From positions 1 to 49,365 of the forward strand of contig JAURLQ010000176.1 of NCBI GenBank assembly GCA_030831125.1: 49,365 bases of DNA, in the 5' to 3' direction. The notes beneath the pieces were generated by a model, which was given only the letters and a program-made list of their open reading frames with translations, did not search any database and had not been told where the DNA came from. Of the stretch, positions 8,985-18,872 are shown in pieces (position 1 is the stretch's first letter; each line of letters begins with the position of its first letter). The position numbers and the translations under genes are program-made. This DNA is from Gammaproteobacteria bacterium. Its GTDB lineage: Bacteria; Pseudomonadota; Gammaproteobacteria; Pseudomonadales; Pseudohongiellaceae.

Positions 8985-9584
8985 TTGAGCAGTGTTTTCA
9001 GCACACCAGTTTTGACACCCTGCCTGCGGCTGCTTGCCAGGGCAGGATTGAAGTTGTCCGGCTGGAAACTGGAGCTCGAAAGCCCGGTGAGGCCTCCATT
9101 TGTCTTTATCGGCGCCCCCCATACCAGTAACTGGGACTTCCCGCTGCTGATATCCACCGTGCTTGTATTGCGTCTGGACGCGCGCTGGATGGGCAAACAC
9201 ACCCTGTTCAGATTCCCTTTCGGGGGGCTAATGAGATGGCTTGGCGGCATACCGGTGAACCGGAACAGCCCGCAGAATCTGGTGCCTGAAGTAGCCACCC
9301 TGCTGCGATCAAACCCCGGACTGGTGGTCTGCATACCCCCGGAAGGTACCCGCAAGAAAGTGGAAAAGTGGAAAACCGGGTTCTATCACATTGCCAGACA
9401 GGCAGATGTGCCCATCATGATGACAGCGCTGGATGCTGAGTTGCGCAGGATTCGCCTGCTTGGCGAATACCGGCCAAAGGGCGACACCGAGAAGGAAATT
9501 CGCGAAATCCAGGAACACTACCGGGGTATTCGCGGCATCGTTGCCGCAAATACCTTTCAATTGCAGGAAAAAGATCCCGGTTAG
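8985..9584 (+). CDS. PlsC-like 1-acyl-glycerol-phosphate acyltransferase
   Basis: 199 residues. The start is taken at a TTG (8985) because CGGAG lies at good spacing upstream and no ATG precedes the conserved region. The acyltransferase motifs are present: APHTSNWD (the HX4D catalytic box), a glycerol-phosphate-binding area around FRFPFGGLMRWLGGIPVNR, and PEGTR. Such proteins transfer an acyl chain onto lysophosphatidic acid or related lipids at the inner membrane. It is short, and matches the small single-domain acyltransferases often annotated as PlsC-like rather than the main PlsC. It stands alone, convergent with the multicopper oxidase 7 bp away. Confidence 0.82.
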   Translation: MSSVFSTPVLTPCLRLLARAGLKLSGWKLELESPVRPPFVFIGAPHTSNWDFPLLISTVLVLRLDARWMGKHTLFRFPFGGLMRWLGGIPVNRNSPQNLVPEVATLLRSNPGLVVCIPPEGTRKKVEKWKTGFYHIARQADVPIMMTALDAELRRIRLLGEYRPKGDTEKEIREIQEHYRGIRGIVAANTFQLQEKDPG

Positions 9585-9591
9585 CCAGCTG

Positions 9592-11013
9592 TCAGGGGGA
9601 TACCCGCAAATGCCCCATCATGCCCACTTCCGCATGATCCAGAATATGGCAGTGATACATCCACACCCCGGGACGATCGTCGAAACGGACGGCAAGTTTC
9701 AATTCACTGTGTACCGGAATGTCGACTGTATCTTTCCATTGTGGAACGCGGTTCTCATCCAGCACCTGGAAAAAATAGCCGTGCAGATGAAATGGGTGGG
9801 CAAAATCCGTGTCGTTACGCACCGTCCATACTTCTGTCTGCCCGACACGTGACTCAATAGGCATGGCATGCTCATGATGAATACCGTTGATGCCCATTAC
9901 TACATTGTCGTCGCGGTCAAAGGCTATGGTCAGGTTGATGTCCCTCTCTACAGCACCGGTAATATCAATTGGCGGAATTTCCCTGAGCTGCTGCCGGATG
10001 GCTACAGGAGTCACAGCAGGCTCATCAACGGTGACAATACCCATCATGTCTTCTGCAAAACGGTTGAAAGTACTGCCGTAACCCCGGTCAGTCGGATACC
10101 AGCGCAGAAAGCCTTCAGTACCCGGATCATCCGGTGGCGTAAAGACAAAGTCGACCCTTTCACTGGGCACTATCTTGATTTCATCAACGGTTTCGGTCCG
10201 CTCTGCAAGCCCGCCATCTCCCCCCAGCATGACCAGCGGTGAGCGTCTGTATCTGAGGGTGTAATAGCGTGTACGCGCGGCATTGATTACCCGCCAGCGT
10301 TGTTGCTTGCCCTTGCGTACCTTCAATGTGGGTTTCACCTTGCCATTGACCAGCAACACACCGCCTTCACGCCCGAAGAGATCACCGAAGGAGCCGCCAA
10401 TATCTGCAGGCAGCATATTGCCTTCCTCATCAAGACTCATATCAGAAAGTACGAGTACAAGATCGTCACCGAATTCTTCAGGATCATTCGGGTCTTCCAC
10501 AATCAAGGGGCCATAAAGTCCCCAGCCTACCTGGGCAGCTGAATTGACATGAGGGTGATACCAGTAGGTGCCGGCATCTGGCATGACGAAGTCATAGGTA
10601 AATTCGCTGCCGCTCAGGATGGGATCCATGGTGAAACCCGGTACGCCATCCTGGTCATTCGGCACCCGAAGTCCGTGCCAGTGGATACTTGTGGATTCAG
10701 GCAATGAGTTCCTGAAATGAACTATGACACGGTCACCCACCTTGGCCTTGATGAGCGGCCCCGGCAATACCCCGTTGTAGGTCCATACCGGTGTCATCTT
10801 GCCCGGGATGATTTCCATTTCCCTGATTACGGCTTCCAGTTCTATTTCCAGGATGTTCGGGTCCGGATTCAGGTCTTCTGGAATTGCAAGTGCAAGATCG
10901 TCATCCCAGCCCTCGGGCTGACTGACCTCCATGGCTGTTTGCTGTGCAAAAGCACTTGTTGCAGCCAGACACAGCGAGGCCATGCAAAAGCTGATTAACC
11001 TGAAACTTTTCAT
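9592..11013 (-). CDS. Periplasmic multicopper oxidase
   Basis: 473 residues with a Sec leader ending near SAFAQQ. All four copper-binding segments are visible: IHWHGLRVPNDQDG, YWYHPHVNSAAQVGWGLYG, HPFHLHGYFFQVL, and MYHCHILDHAEVGMMG, which carries the Cys, two His and the axial Met of the type 1 site. The layout is a three-cupredoxin laccase/CueO-type oxidase. There is no long Met-rich insert of the CueO kind, so cuprous oxidase activity is not specifically indicated; phenol, metal or other oxidations are possible. It is transcribed toward the PlsC-like gene, separated from upstream sodB by a terminator. Confidence 0.92.
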   Translation of the reverse strand: MKSFRLISFCMASLCLAATSAFAQQTAMEVSQPEGWDDDLALAIPEDLNPDPNILEIELEAVIREMEIIPGKMTPVWTYNGVLPGPLIKAKVGDRVIVHFRNSLPESTSIHWHGLRVPNDQDGVPGFTMDPILSGSEFTYDFVMPDAGTYWYHPHVNSAAQVGWGLYGPLIVEDPNDPEEFGDDLVLVLSDMSLDEEGNMLPADIGGSFGDLFGREGGVLLVNGKVKPTLKVRKGKQQRWRVINAARTRYYTLRYRRSPLVMLGGDGGLAERTETVDEIKIVPSERVDFVFTPPDDPGTEGFLRWYPTDRGYGSTFNRFAEDMMGIVTVDEPAVTPVAIRQQLREIPPIDITGAVERDINLTIAFDRDDNVVMGINGIHHEHAMPIESRVGQTEVWTVRNDTDFAHPFHLHGYFFQVLDENRVPQWKDTVDIPVHSELKLAVRFDDRPGVWMYHCHILDHAEVGMMGHLRVSP

Positions 11014-11060
11014 GAGTTTCCCTCACCCACTATTTGTTGTGTTCCAAGCTTACGCCGACT

Positions 11061-11090
11061 GAAAACAAAAGCGAGCCCGTGGGCCCGCTT
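11061..11090 (-). terminator. Intrinsic terminator of sodB
   Basis: On the minus strand AGCGGGCC-CACG-GGCTCGCT (8 pairs with one G-U) is followed by TTTTGTTTTC. It lies 52 bp after the sodB stop and separates sodB from the multicopper oxidase. Confidence 0.85.
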
Positions 11091-11141
11091 ACATTGACCT
11101 AAAACAAAGTATCCCTGCATCAATCACAGGGACTGCAAATT

Positions 11142-11723
11142 TCAACCCAGGTTGTTGCTGGCGAACTCCCAGTTGACCAGCGCCCAGAACGCCTCCATGT
11201 ATTTGGGACGCAAATTGCGATAGTCGATGTAGTAGGCATGCTCCCAAAGATCGACTGTCAGAAGGGGTACAACGCTGGCGTCTGTCAGCGGCGTAGCTGC
11301 ATTGGAGGTATTCACGATGGCGAGACTGCCGTCACTGTTCCTGACCAGCCAGGTCCATGAAGAGCCGAAATTGTTTACTGCACTGTCGGTGAATTTTGCC
11401 TTGAAGTCTGCAAATGAGCCGAAACTCTTGTTGATGGCATCAGCAAGGGCTCCACTTGGCTCGCCACCGCCATTGGGGCTGAGACAGTTCCAGTAGAAAG
11501 TGTGATTCCATACCTGTGCAGCATTGTTGAAAACGCCACCGGAAGAAGTCTTGACGACCTCTTCAAGCGACTTGTCGGCTTCCGGTTTACCTTCAAGCAA
11601 ACCATTGAGTTTGACGACATAGGTGTTGTGATGCTTGCCGTAATGATATTCCAGCGTTTCCTTTGAAATATGTGGCTGCAGTGCATCCATTGCATAAGGA
11701 AGGGGCGGCAGTTCAAAAGCCAT
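11142..11723 (-). CDS. sodB: Superoxide dismutase, Fe type
   Basis: 193 residues from the ATG at 11723, chosen because AAGGAG lies just upstream and the protein then begins MAFELPPLPYAMDALQP, the standard SodB start. Metal ligands are visible: His in LEYHYGKHH, His in WNHTFYWNCLSPNGGG, and Asp/His in VDLWEHAYYIDYRN. The Ala-Gln (AAQVWNHTFYWNCL) and FGSSWTWL segments favour iron over manganese. No leader, so cytoplasmic. It lies 129 bp after ftsX, where many gammaproteobacteria have rpoH, and has its own terminator. Confidence 0.95.
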   Translation of the reverse strand: MAFELPPLPYAMDALQPHISKETLEYHYGKHHNTYVVKLNGLLEGKPEADKSLEEVVKTSSGGVFNNAAQVWNHTFYWNCLSPNGGGEPSGALADAINKSFGSFADFKAKFTDSAVNNFGSSWTWLVRNSDGSLAIVNTSNAATPLTDASVVPLLTVDLWEHAYYIDYRNLRPKYMEAFWALVNWEFASNNLG

Positions 11724-11852
11724 GATTAACTCCTTGGGGTATCTAGTGAATGAACAAGCGAAATCGTGACGCTCAAGTGTACCTGAATTTTGTGCCAACG
11801 CTTAAGGAACCTATGAATACCCAGCCATATTGTCGGGTTATACAATTTGAAT

Positions 11853-12845
11853 TCAATCAGGCTCCACAGCCCTGAGATTTCTCCAGACTGAAACCTGAGC
11901 ACCGATCCATCCCAGCATTGCAGCCACGGCAAGCACGCCAAAAGCACTACCTGGAGAAAGTGTTACCAGCGATGCTTCTGCAGACCAGACACCAAGCAGA
12001 TTTTCAAAAGGCCCCCTGAGCAGGGCAAGGACAGTAAACACCAGCAGCAGCGCGAACATACCGCCACCAGCTCCATACCACAGGCCCGCGTAGAGAAAAG
12101 GGCGCGCAACATAGGCATCGGTACCACCAACCAGTTTGACTACCACAATCTCGGCCCTGCGGTTCTCTATTGCCAGGCGCACTGTATTACCAATTACCAG
12201 CAATACCCCCAAGCCCAACATTCCAGCCAGCACCAGGGCAAGGTTTGTGGCCAGTGCGACCAAGGCATCCAGGCGCTGCAACCATTGCATGTCGAATTCA
12301 ACCGAATCCACACCCTCAAGATCTGCAAGGGATGCTATCAATCCGTCCATGGACTGCGGCAAACTTTCCTGCGGAATAATCTGCAGTACAGCAGGCAGGG
12401 GGCTTTCTTCGAGCCCGTCGAGCACATTGCCCAGCCCGGATGCCTCACGGAACTCAGCCAGCGACTGCTCTGCCGTAATCAGTGTGACTGAGTCGAGATC
12501 AGGCCTTCTGCCGAGTGTGGCAACCAGATTCTGCTGTTGTTGCAGTCCAAGATCCTTTTGCAAATACATTGATATTGCCCTGCTCTGATCCAGACCGGCC
12601 CCAAGACCCTGCAGATTCTGAAGGAGCAGCAACAGTGTAAGTGGCAGGGCAAGGGCTATGCCTATTACCGCCCATGTCATGAGTGAGGAGAGAGGCTCAG
12701 ACAACAGGCGCAGCAAACTGTCCACCGCAACAGCCTGATGCTGGGTAACCAGCCCAGACAAGCCCCCCGCCCTCGTTTTACGGGTGTTGCCGGAATTCAC
12801 CCCCTTGCGGCCTGCAGCATTTTTTTTACTTTCAGTGCCTGCCAT
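11853..12845 (-). CDS. ftsX: Cell division ABC transporter permease FtsX
   Basis: 330 residues. The N-terminal cytoplasmic tail is basic and is followed by a first membrane helix (MTWAVIGIALALPLTLLLLL), a periplasmic domain of about 110 residues, and three more helices (LALVLAGMLGLGVLLVIGNT, then two near the C-terminus), the normal FtsX topology. With FtsE it forms the complex that couples cytokinesis to activation of septal murein hydrolases. It starts 4 bp after ftsE ends, in the ftsY-ftsE-ftsX operon. Confidence 0.95.
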   Translation of the reverse strand: MAGTESKKNAAGRKGVNSGNTRKTRAGGLSGLVTQHQAVAVDSLLRLLSEPLSSLMTWAVIGIALALPLTLLLLLQNLQGLGAGLDQSRAISMYLQKDLGLQQQQNLVATLGRRPDLDSVTLITAEQSLAEFREASGLGNVLDGLEESPLPAVLQIIPQESLPQSMDGLIASLADLEGVDSVEFDMQWLQRLDALVALATNLALVLAGMLGLGVLLVIGNTVRLAIENRRAEIVVVKLVGGTDAYVARPFLYAGLWYGAGGGMFALLLVFTVLALLRGPFENLLGVWSAEASLVTLSPGSAFGVLAVAAMLGWIGAQVSVWRNLRAVEPD

Positions 12846-12849
12846 GGTT

Positions 12850-13521
12850 TCAATCCGGCCCTTTTTGCCTGTCTTTCAGCTTGCCCTGTTCCAGCACCAA
12901 TACACGATGATGCATTTCCGCTATCAGGCCCGCATCATGACTGGCAATGAGCACGCTTGTACCCACGCCGCAAAACAATTCGAAAAGATGCATGATCTCC
13001 GCAGACAACCCGGGGTCGAGATTACCTGTGGGTTCATCCGCGAGGATCAGTGCAGGCTTGTTCACCACAGCGCGGGCAATACCCACACGCTGCTGTTCAC
13101 CACTGGACAGCGCTATGGGATTGCTGTTTTCCCTGTGAAGCAGGCCCACCTTGTCCAGCGCCGCCCTGACCCGCCTGCTTGCCTCACGATTCTCAAACCC
13201 TGCAATCTGCAGAGGCAGTGCCACGTTGTCATATACACTGCGGTCAAACAGCAGTTGGTGGTCCTGGAACACAACACCGATCTGGCGACGATAGTAAGGC
13301 AATTGCCGGCGGGACAATCGGGCCAGATTCTGCCCGTTGACTATGACCTGTCCACTGCTCGGCAACTCCATATGCATGATGAGCTTGAGCAGGGTACTTT
13401 TTCCGGCACCGGAATGCCCCGTAAGAAAGGCCAGTTCCCCCTGTCCCAGGGTGAAACTGATATGACTGAGTGCTTCCTGTCCACCAGGATAGCGTTTGCT
13501 CACATCATCGAATGTGATCAT
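12850..13521 (-). CDS. ftsE: Cell division ATP-binding protein FtsE
   Basis: 223 residues, the usual length. Walker [14 protein letters not shown]-loop region VVFQDHQLL, signature [14 protein letters not shown] and Walker [14 protein letters not shown] are all present. It is the cytoplasmic ATPase partner of FtsX. Its start overlaps the ftsY stop by 4 bp, which indicates translational coupling. Confidence 0.97.
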   Translation of the reverse strand: MITFDDVSKRYPGGQEALSHISFTLGQGELAFLTGHSGAGKSTLLKLIMHMELPSSGQVIVNGQNLARLSRRQLPYYRRQIGVVFQDHQLLFDRSVYDNVALPLQIAGFENREASRRVRAALDKVGLLHRENSNPIALSSGEQQRVGIARAVVNKPALILADEPTGNLDPGLSAEIMHLFELFCGVGTSVLIASHDAGLIAEMHHRVLVLEQGKLKDRQKGPD

Positions 13522-14558
13522 GGCTGGTTTGCAGTAGTCCCGGTTGCAAAGAGTGCATCAATGAACTGCGACGCAGAAAAGGGTCGCAGGTCTTCAGCCT
13601 TTTCCCCAACTCCTATATAGCGCAATGGCAATCCAAGCTCCTTGGCAATGGCAAAAACAACACCTCCTTTCGCAGTGCCATCGAGCTTGCTGAGTACGAG
13701 CCCTGTAACCTTCACAGCATCGGTAAAACTTCTGGCCTGAATCAATGCATTCTGTCCGGTGGTGGCATCAAGCACCAACAGGATTTCCTGTGGTACCTGT
13801 TCATCAAGTTTTCTGAGCACGCGGACAACTTTCTCGAGTTCCTGCATCAGATTGCTCTTGTTGTGGAGCCTTCCTGCCGTATCGGCAATCAATACATCCA
13901 TTTTCCGTGCACGCGCTGATTCGTAGGCATCAAATATCACCGACGCACTGTCTGCACCTGTGTGCTGGGCAACGACCGGCACCTTGTTGCGCTCTCCCCA
14001 TACCTGCAACTGCTCCACGGCTGCAGCCCGGAACGTATCACCCGCAGCAAGCATTACGCTTCTGCCCTGCCCCTGGAAATGCCTGGCCAGTTTGCCGATG
14101 GTGGTGGTTTTGCCTACGCCATTGACACCGACCATCAGAATCACAAACGGACGATCCGTACCAGCTGGAATTTCCAGCTGCTGCTCACAGGGCTGCAACA
14201 TTGCAGCGAGAATTTCACGCAGGGCAGCATACAGGGCGTCCGAGTCGGTCAACTGTTTACGCTTGAGCCGTGCAGTAAGCTCCTCAATGATGGCAGTGGT
14301 TGCCTTGATGCCCACATCGGCAGTCAACAGGCGGGTTTCCAGCTCATCAAGCAGGTCCTGGTTGATGGCTTTCTTGCCAAGCAACAGCAAACCCAGGCCT
14401 TCACTGAAATTTTCGCGGGTACGGGAAAGCCCGGCCTTGAGGCGGGCAAACAGCCCTTTGGGCTCATTGTCTTGAGGCGACACCTCAGTCGATTGCTCCA
14501 AAGTGGCTGCTTTGGCCTCTTCAGGAACAGTGCCGTTGCGTTTCTTGAATCCGAACAT
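13518..14558 (-). CDS. ftsY: Signal recognition particle receptor FtsY
   Basis: 346 residues. The N-terminal acidic (A) domain is short, then comes the NG domain with G1 GVNGVGKTTTIGKLA, DTFRAAAVEQL, G3 DTAGRLHNKSNLM, G4 region SKLDGTAKGG and GVGEKAEDLRPF near the end. It docks SRP-ribosome complexes at the inner membrane. First gene of the ftsYEX unit; it is divergent from rsmD, the common gammaproteobacterial arrangement. Confidence 0.97.
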   Translation of the reverse strand: MFGFKKRNGTVPEEAKAATLEQSTEVSPQDNEPKGLFARLKAGLSRTRENFSEGLGLLLLGKKAINQDLLDELETRLLTADVGIKATTAIIEELTARLKRKQLTDSDALYAALREILAAMLQPCEQQLEIPAGTDRPFVILMVGVNGVGKTTTIGKLARHFQGQGRSVMLAAGDTFRAAAVEQLQVWGERNKVPVVAQHTGADSASVIFDAYESARARKMDVLIADTAGRLHNKSNLMQELEKVVRVLRKLDEQVPQEILLVLDATTGQNALIQARSFTDAVKVTGLVLSKLDGTAKGGVVFAIAKELGLPLRYIGVGEKAEDLRPFSASQFIDALFATGTTANQP

Positions 14559-14712
14559 GGGGAATACAGCAGAATGGATCGAGGCGCAATGCTACCAGTC
14601 CCACCTATGCCATTCCATAGGCAGGATTCCGGGTTTTACCTGGCTGGATTTTGACTTCCCCCAGTCTGCGTCACAGGGCAGAATGTTCCAGCAAGTACAG
14701 CAAGGCTTTTCA

Positions 14713-15294
14713 ATGCCCGACAATTCCACCAAAAAGAGAAACCGTCTTCGCATTATCGGTGGAGACTGGCGCAGTCGTGTCATCGATTTTCCCGATGCCC
14801 CCGGACTCAGACCAACACCCGACCGGATCAGGGAAACCCTGTTCAACTGGTTGCAGCTGAAAATTGCCGGCGCCAACTGTCTTGACCTGTTTGCCGGCAG
14901 CGGCGTGCTGGGTATTGAGGCCCTCTCGAGAGGTGCTTCAATGGTGACATCACTGGAAACAGACAACGGGGCGGTTAAGGCCATTGAAAACAACGCACGA
15001 CTGCTGGGTACTTCTGCAATAAAAATTCTGAGGCAGGATGCAATGACGTGGCTCAACCGTAAAAATGAGGCACAATCTTTCGATCTGGTTTTTATGGATC
15101 CGCCATTTGCCTCTGCATTACAGGCGCAATGCTGCAGCCTGTTGGCAGCCAACGGGTGGCTTTCAGCAGGCGCTCTTGTCTATGTGGAAGCAGCAGAACC
15201 GGTGCAAACACTTCCCCTGCCCGCTGGCTGGACTCTACTCAAACACAAGAGGGCCGGCGATGTGCACTACGGTTTGTGTCAGGCTTCCCTGTAG
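14713..15294 (+). CDS. rsmD: 16S rRNA (guanine966-N2)-methyltransferase RsmD
   Basis: 193 residues from the ATG at 14713 (MPDNSTKKRNRLRIIGGDWR); an in-frame ATG at 14683 would add ten residues, and neither has a strong ribosome site. Motifs: LRIIGG and RPTPDRIRETLFNWL at the N-terminus, the SAM-binding DLFAGSGVLGIEALSRGA, and the catalytic FMDPPF. It methylates G966 of 16S rRNA in the small subunit. Its last 16 bp overlap the end of the convergent RidA-family gene. Confidence 0.93.
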   Translation: MPDNSTKKRNRLRIIGGDWRSRVIDFPDAPGLRPTPDRIRETLFNWLQLKIAGANCLDLFAGSGVLGIEALSRGASMVTSLETDNGAVKAIENNARLLGTSAIKILRQDAMTWLNRKNEAQSFDLVFMDPPFASALQAQCCSLLAANGWLSAGALVYVEAAEPVQTLPLPAGWTLLKHKRAGDVHYGLCQASL

Positions 15295-15671
15295 AAAGTG
15301 AATTCCATTTCCACTGCCGCATTCAATGGCAACGCAGCAACGCCTACTGATGTTCTGGCTGGCGGCAAGTGTTCGATACTGTCAAACAGCTTTTCCCATG
15401 CAGCATTGATCTGACTGAAGTTTTGCATCTCGGTGGTGAATATCCGCGCCATTGCGAGATGCTCAAAGCCAAGTCCGAATTCGTCCATCAGCACCTGGAG
15501 GTTTTCCAGTATTTTTTCTGCCTGTGCGCCAACGTTATTGCCTAAAAGTGCTCCACTCTTGCGATCCTGGGCCAGCAAACCGCTCAGATACCAGTGCGGC
15601 CCGACATTGACCAGGTGGGAATAGCGAAAGGCAGGTTTTACCAGCCTTTCTGATAGCAGTGTTCTCCTCAT
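15279..15671 (-). CDS. RidA/YjgF-family protein
   Basis: 130 residues, typical for the family. Segments GPHWYLSGLLAQDRKSG, AQAEKILENLQVLMDEFG, RIFTTEMQNFSQINAAWEKL and PPARTSVGVAALPLNAAVEME match the trimeric RidA fold, and the Arg of PPARTSV is the conserved active-site Arg of deaminating members. RidA hydrolyses reactive enamine/imine intermediates, but many subfamilies lack that activity, so the exact role is open. It ends inside the 3' end of rsmD on the other strand. Confidence 0.85.
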   Translation of the reverse strand: MRRTLLSERLVKPAFRYSHLVNVGPHWYLSGLLAQDRKSGALLGNNVGAQAEKILENLQVLMDEFGLGFEHLAMARIFTTEMQNFSQINAAWEKLFDSIEHLPPARTSVGVAALPLNAAVEMEFTFYREA

Positions 15672-15731
15672 AAAATCTCCGAATTATCCCGAAACGATTC
15701 CGCGTACCGGGAAAATATCACTGAATCGGGC

Positions 15732-15910
15732 AGAGGTCTGGTTTGAATTTATCTTGTTCCATTACTTGAGCAACTTGCCATTATTGTTTCTTCGACACGC
15801 CGTAAACCCATCCATGGGGGCTCGACTGCGGCATCCCTGCCGCAGATGGTCTCAGACCCAATAATGCCAAGCCGCTTCCCAGGTCCCGTTGAAATTCGAA
15901 CCAGACCACT
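15732..15910. repeat. Dispersed palindromic element, copy 1 (core 15773-15872)
   Basis: The core holds CGACACGCCGT, an ATGGGGGCTCGACTGCGG stretch, and the hairpin TGCGGCA-TCCC-TGCCGCA. Its terminal arms here are ACTTGCCATTATTG and CAATAATGCCAAGC. Beyond them a second pair of arms, AGAGGTCTGGTTTGAATTT (15732-15750) and AAATTCGAACCAGACCACT (15892-15910), matches in 17 of 19 positions. The element fills most of the 322-bp gap between the RidA-family gene and coaD. Related copies lie at 39171, 44412 and 48811. Confidence 0.9.
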
Positions 15911-15993
15911 ACCCAAAACTGCCAGATTCCCGTCCGGCATCAAGCAGGGGGTATAATGTCGGCGATTTTCTCCCCTGCAGTATGAGATCCCCA

Positions 15994-16735
<742 letters not shown>

Positions 16736-16752
16736 ACCGCAATGATGTTTCT

Positions 16753-17472
16753 TCAATCCCCGAATGAAGGGTCGCAATCGTAGGGATAGACATATTCACC
16801 CGGCACCCGGCGCCATGCCATGTAGCGGGCGGCCTGTCCGGAAAAGGTGTCGGGATCTTCCGTTATCTGGGTTGCAAAGAGCGTCGAGCCATCATTGCTC
16901 AGCCTGAATCGTTCAACCAGATGAATATTGTCTGTGTGATTGAAGCCGTTGTTCATGAAAGTACCGGCCGCAATATGAGTGGTATCCACCACAAGCTCAT
17001 CACCTTCCCAGTGACCCACTGAATGCCCGTTTTTCGAATGCGGTGCATCAGCAGGCGGATGCTCCCTGCCGTCTGTAAAAATAATCCGCACCATATCGAA
17101 ATATTCCATTTTGAAAACGATCAGGTTGGTGTCCTGATGGATTTCCATCGGAAAAGGCGCCTGCATGTAGAATGCCACTGAAGGAGATGTGCAGGCATAT
17201 TCACTGCTCAATTCCATCGAGTAATCATAGGCTTCCACTTCGGCCTTTGCCCTGTCGGTAAGTTGCAGCCCGCCATATTCTCCTTCACCGAATTCACCAC
17301 CCCCAGCGTCATCCACAAACACGGCGTTTGGAGGCAATTTGTTGAGCAGCGCCTGACCTTCATCTGAAGGGGCAAACTGTACTGTCCAGAATCCGTCCAG
17401 ATCTGGTTGCGCTGATACTGCATCTGTTGTCAGAAACAGGGCTGTCAGAAAAACCTTCAATAACAGTTTCAT
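16753..17472 (-). CDS. Conserved exported protein paired with DUF6152
   Basis: 239 residues with a Sec leader (MKLLLKVFLTALFLTTDAVSA) and likely cut before QPDLDGFW. The segment GHSVGHWEGDELVVDTTHI is a motif I recognise from uncharacterised exported proteins that accompany DUF6152 genes in marine gammaproteobacteria and acidobacteria. The fold seems beta-rich. There are two cysteines, one in YACTSPS and one near the C-terminus, which could form a disulfide. It follows the DUF6152 gene by a 3-bp gap, so the two are co-transcribed. No activity can be assigned. Confidence 0.75.
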   Translation of the reverse strand: MKLLLKVFLTALFLTTDAVSAQPDLDGFWTVQFAPSDEGQALLNKLPPNAVFVDDAGGGEFGEGEYGGLQLTDRAKAEVEAYDYSMELSSEYACTSPSVAFYMQAPFPMEIHQDTNLIVFKMEYFDMVRIIFTDGREHPPADAPHSKNGHSVGHWEGDELVVDTTHIAAGTFMNNGFNHTDNIHLVERFRLSNDGSTLFATQITEDPDTFSGQAARYMAWRRVPGEYVYPYDCDPSFGD

Positions 17473-17475
17473 GTT

Positions 17476-17874
17476 TCAGTCCTTTTCCGACGCAGGTGCA
17501 GATCGGGCCTGACCAACCAGTTCCCTGCCATCAGCAAACGCGACCTTTTCTATGCGCATGTAGGAAGTACCATCGCGTGCGGGATAGCCTGTAACGGTAA
17601 CCTGTTCGCCACTCTTGATCGAATCACGACTCCAGCCACGACGACGCAATACATTCGGTGAATTGGTCTCGGCTCGCCACTGGGCCGTGCTGCCATCGGG
17701 CAGGGTTTGTGTGAACGTCAGTACGCCATGAGGATTGCTGAAACGGAAACTGTCCACCGTCCCGGTAATCTCAACCAGTCCTTCAGGTACAAAATGTACA
17801 GCGAAGGAGTGATGGGCCTGGCTCTGGCTGGAAAATAGCAACAGCAATAATGCTGCCTTGGATATGTTCTTCAT
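17476..17874 (-). CDS. DUF6152 family exported protein
   Basis: 132 residues with a leader ending at SQSQA and a mature start HHSFAVHF, which is the hallmark of DUF6152. FRFSNPHGVLTF and the VTVTGYPARDG strand also fit. The family is small, periplasmic and of unknown function; the fold is probably a beta-barrel of the OB type. First gene of the pair with the protein at 16753-17472. Confidence 0.85.
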   Translation of the reverse strand: MKNISKAALLLLLFSSQSQAHHSFAVHFVPEGLVEITGTVDSFRFSNPHGVLTFTQTLPDGSTAQWRAETNSPNVLRRRGWSRDSIKSGEQVTVTGYPARDGTSYMRIEKVAFADGRELVGQARSAPASEKD

Positions 17875-17922
17875 TATGGGCCACCTGCATTTGTTGTTTT
17901 TGTTTTCAAGGCCGTCTGACGG

Positions 17923-18738
17923 CTATTTCTGGCAGCCCCTGCAATACACAGTGCTGCGCTGTCCTATTCTGATTTCGGTCAAAACACTACCACACTTGTG
18001 GCATGGTTCACCCCCTCTCCCGTAAACACTGAGCGACTGGCTGAAATAGCCGGGCTTGCCGTCACCGCCCACAAAATCCCGCAATGTTGTGCCGCCCACT
18101 GCAATGGCACGCGCCAGCACGGCCTTGATTTCAGCAACCAGTTTTTCATATCGCGCCCTTGAGATGCTGCCAGCCGGCTTTACCGGCGAGATGCCGGCCG
18201 CGTAGAGGGCTTCATTGGCGTAGATGTTCCCGACTCCCACCACTACATGTCCATCCATGATGAATGACTTTACTGCCACTTTGCGTTTGCCTGCTGCCGC
18301 ATGCAGATACCTGGCATTGAAGTCTTCAGACAGGGGTTCGGGTCCAAGGTCTGCAAGCAGGGGATGCTGATCCACATTACCCTTGAGCCAGAGCACACAT
18401 CCGAAACGTCTCGGATCATGGAAACGCAGCACATGACCGTTTTCCATAGCAATATCCACATGGTCATGTTTGCGCGGCGCTTCCTGTGCTGTGACTATCC
18501 TCAAACTGCCCGACATGCCCAGGTGAAGCAGCAAAGTGCCTTTTTCCGTGCTCGCTAGCAGGTATTTGGCGCGCCGTTGGAGTTGATCGATTCTTGTCCC
18601 TGGCAGTTCTGTCTGGAGACTTGTGGGTATGGGCCACCGGAGAGAGCGCTGTCGTATTGCGATGCTCTTCACTACGCTGCCTTCAACGAAAGGCGCTATT
18701 CCCCTGCGCGTGGTTTCAACTTCGGGCAACTCGGGCAT
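17923..18738 (-). CDS. mutM: Formamidopyrimidine-DNA glycosylase (MutM/Fpg)
   Basis: 271 residues. It begins [14 protein letters not shown], with the catalytic N-terminal Pro2 and Glu3. [12 protein letters not shown] carries the conserved Lys-loop region, [15 protein letters not shown] is the H2TH area, and the C-terminus holds a four-Cys zinc finger (CHKCGS ... VYCRGCQK) with the DNA-binding Arg. It removes oxidised purines such as 8-oxoguanine. It is divergent from the hydantoinase-A-type gene. Confidence 0.97.
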   Translation of the reverse strand: MPELPEVETTRRGIAPFVEGSVVKSIAIRQRSLRWPIPTSLQTELPGTRIDQLQRRAKYLLASTEKGTLLLHLGMSGSLRIVTAQEAPRKHDHVDIAMENGHVLRFHDPRRFGCVLWLKGNVDQHPLLADLGPEPLSEDFNARYLHAAAGKRKVAVKSFIMDGHVVVGVGNIYANEALYAAGISPVKPAGSISRARYEKLVAEIKAVLARAIAVGGTTLRDFVGGDGKPGYFSQSLSVYGRGGEPCHKCGSVLTEIRIGQRSTVYCRGCQK

Positions 18739-18842
18739 GCAATGCTTTCCTGGCTGGATTCAAATGCCAGTATAGCGGAATGGTCGGATATACAGCTGAA
18801 CCTGGTGCCTACAAGGTTCAGCGTTGTTGCTTGCCTTTCCCC

Positions 18843-18848
18843 TATAAT
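18843..18848 (+). promoter_or_regulatory. Possible -10 element for the hydantoinase-A-type gene
   Basis: A perfect TATAAT lies 25 bp upstream of the ATG at 18873. No -35 of good quality at normal spacing was found (TTGTTG is only 13 bp upstream), so this is tentative. Confidence 0.3.
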
Positions 18849-18872
18849 CGAGGCTTTTGCAGTTGGTGCCCT

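Noticed and set aside
13962-14654. Plus-strand open frames opposite ftsY and ftsE
   Set aside because: They lie wholly inside well-identified genes on the other strand and show no family motif.
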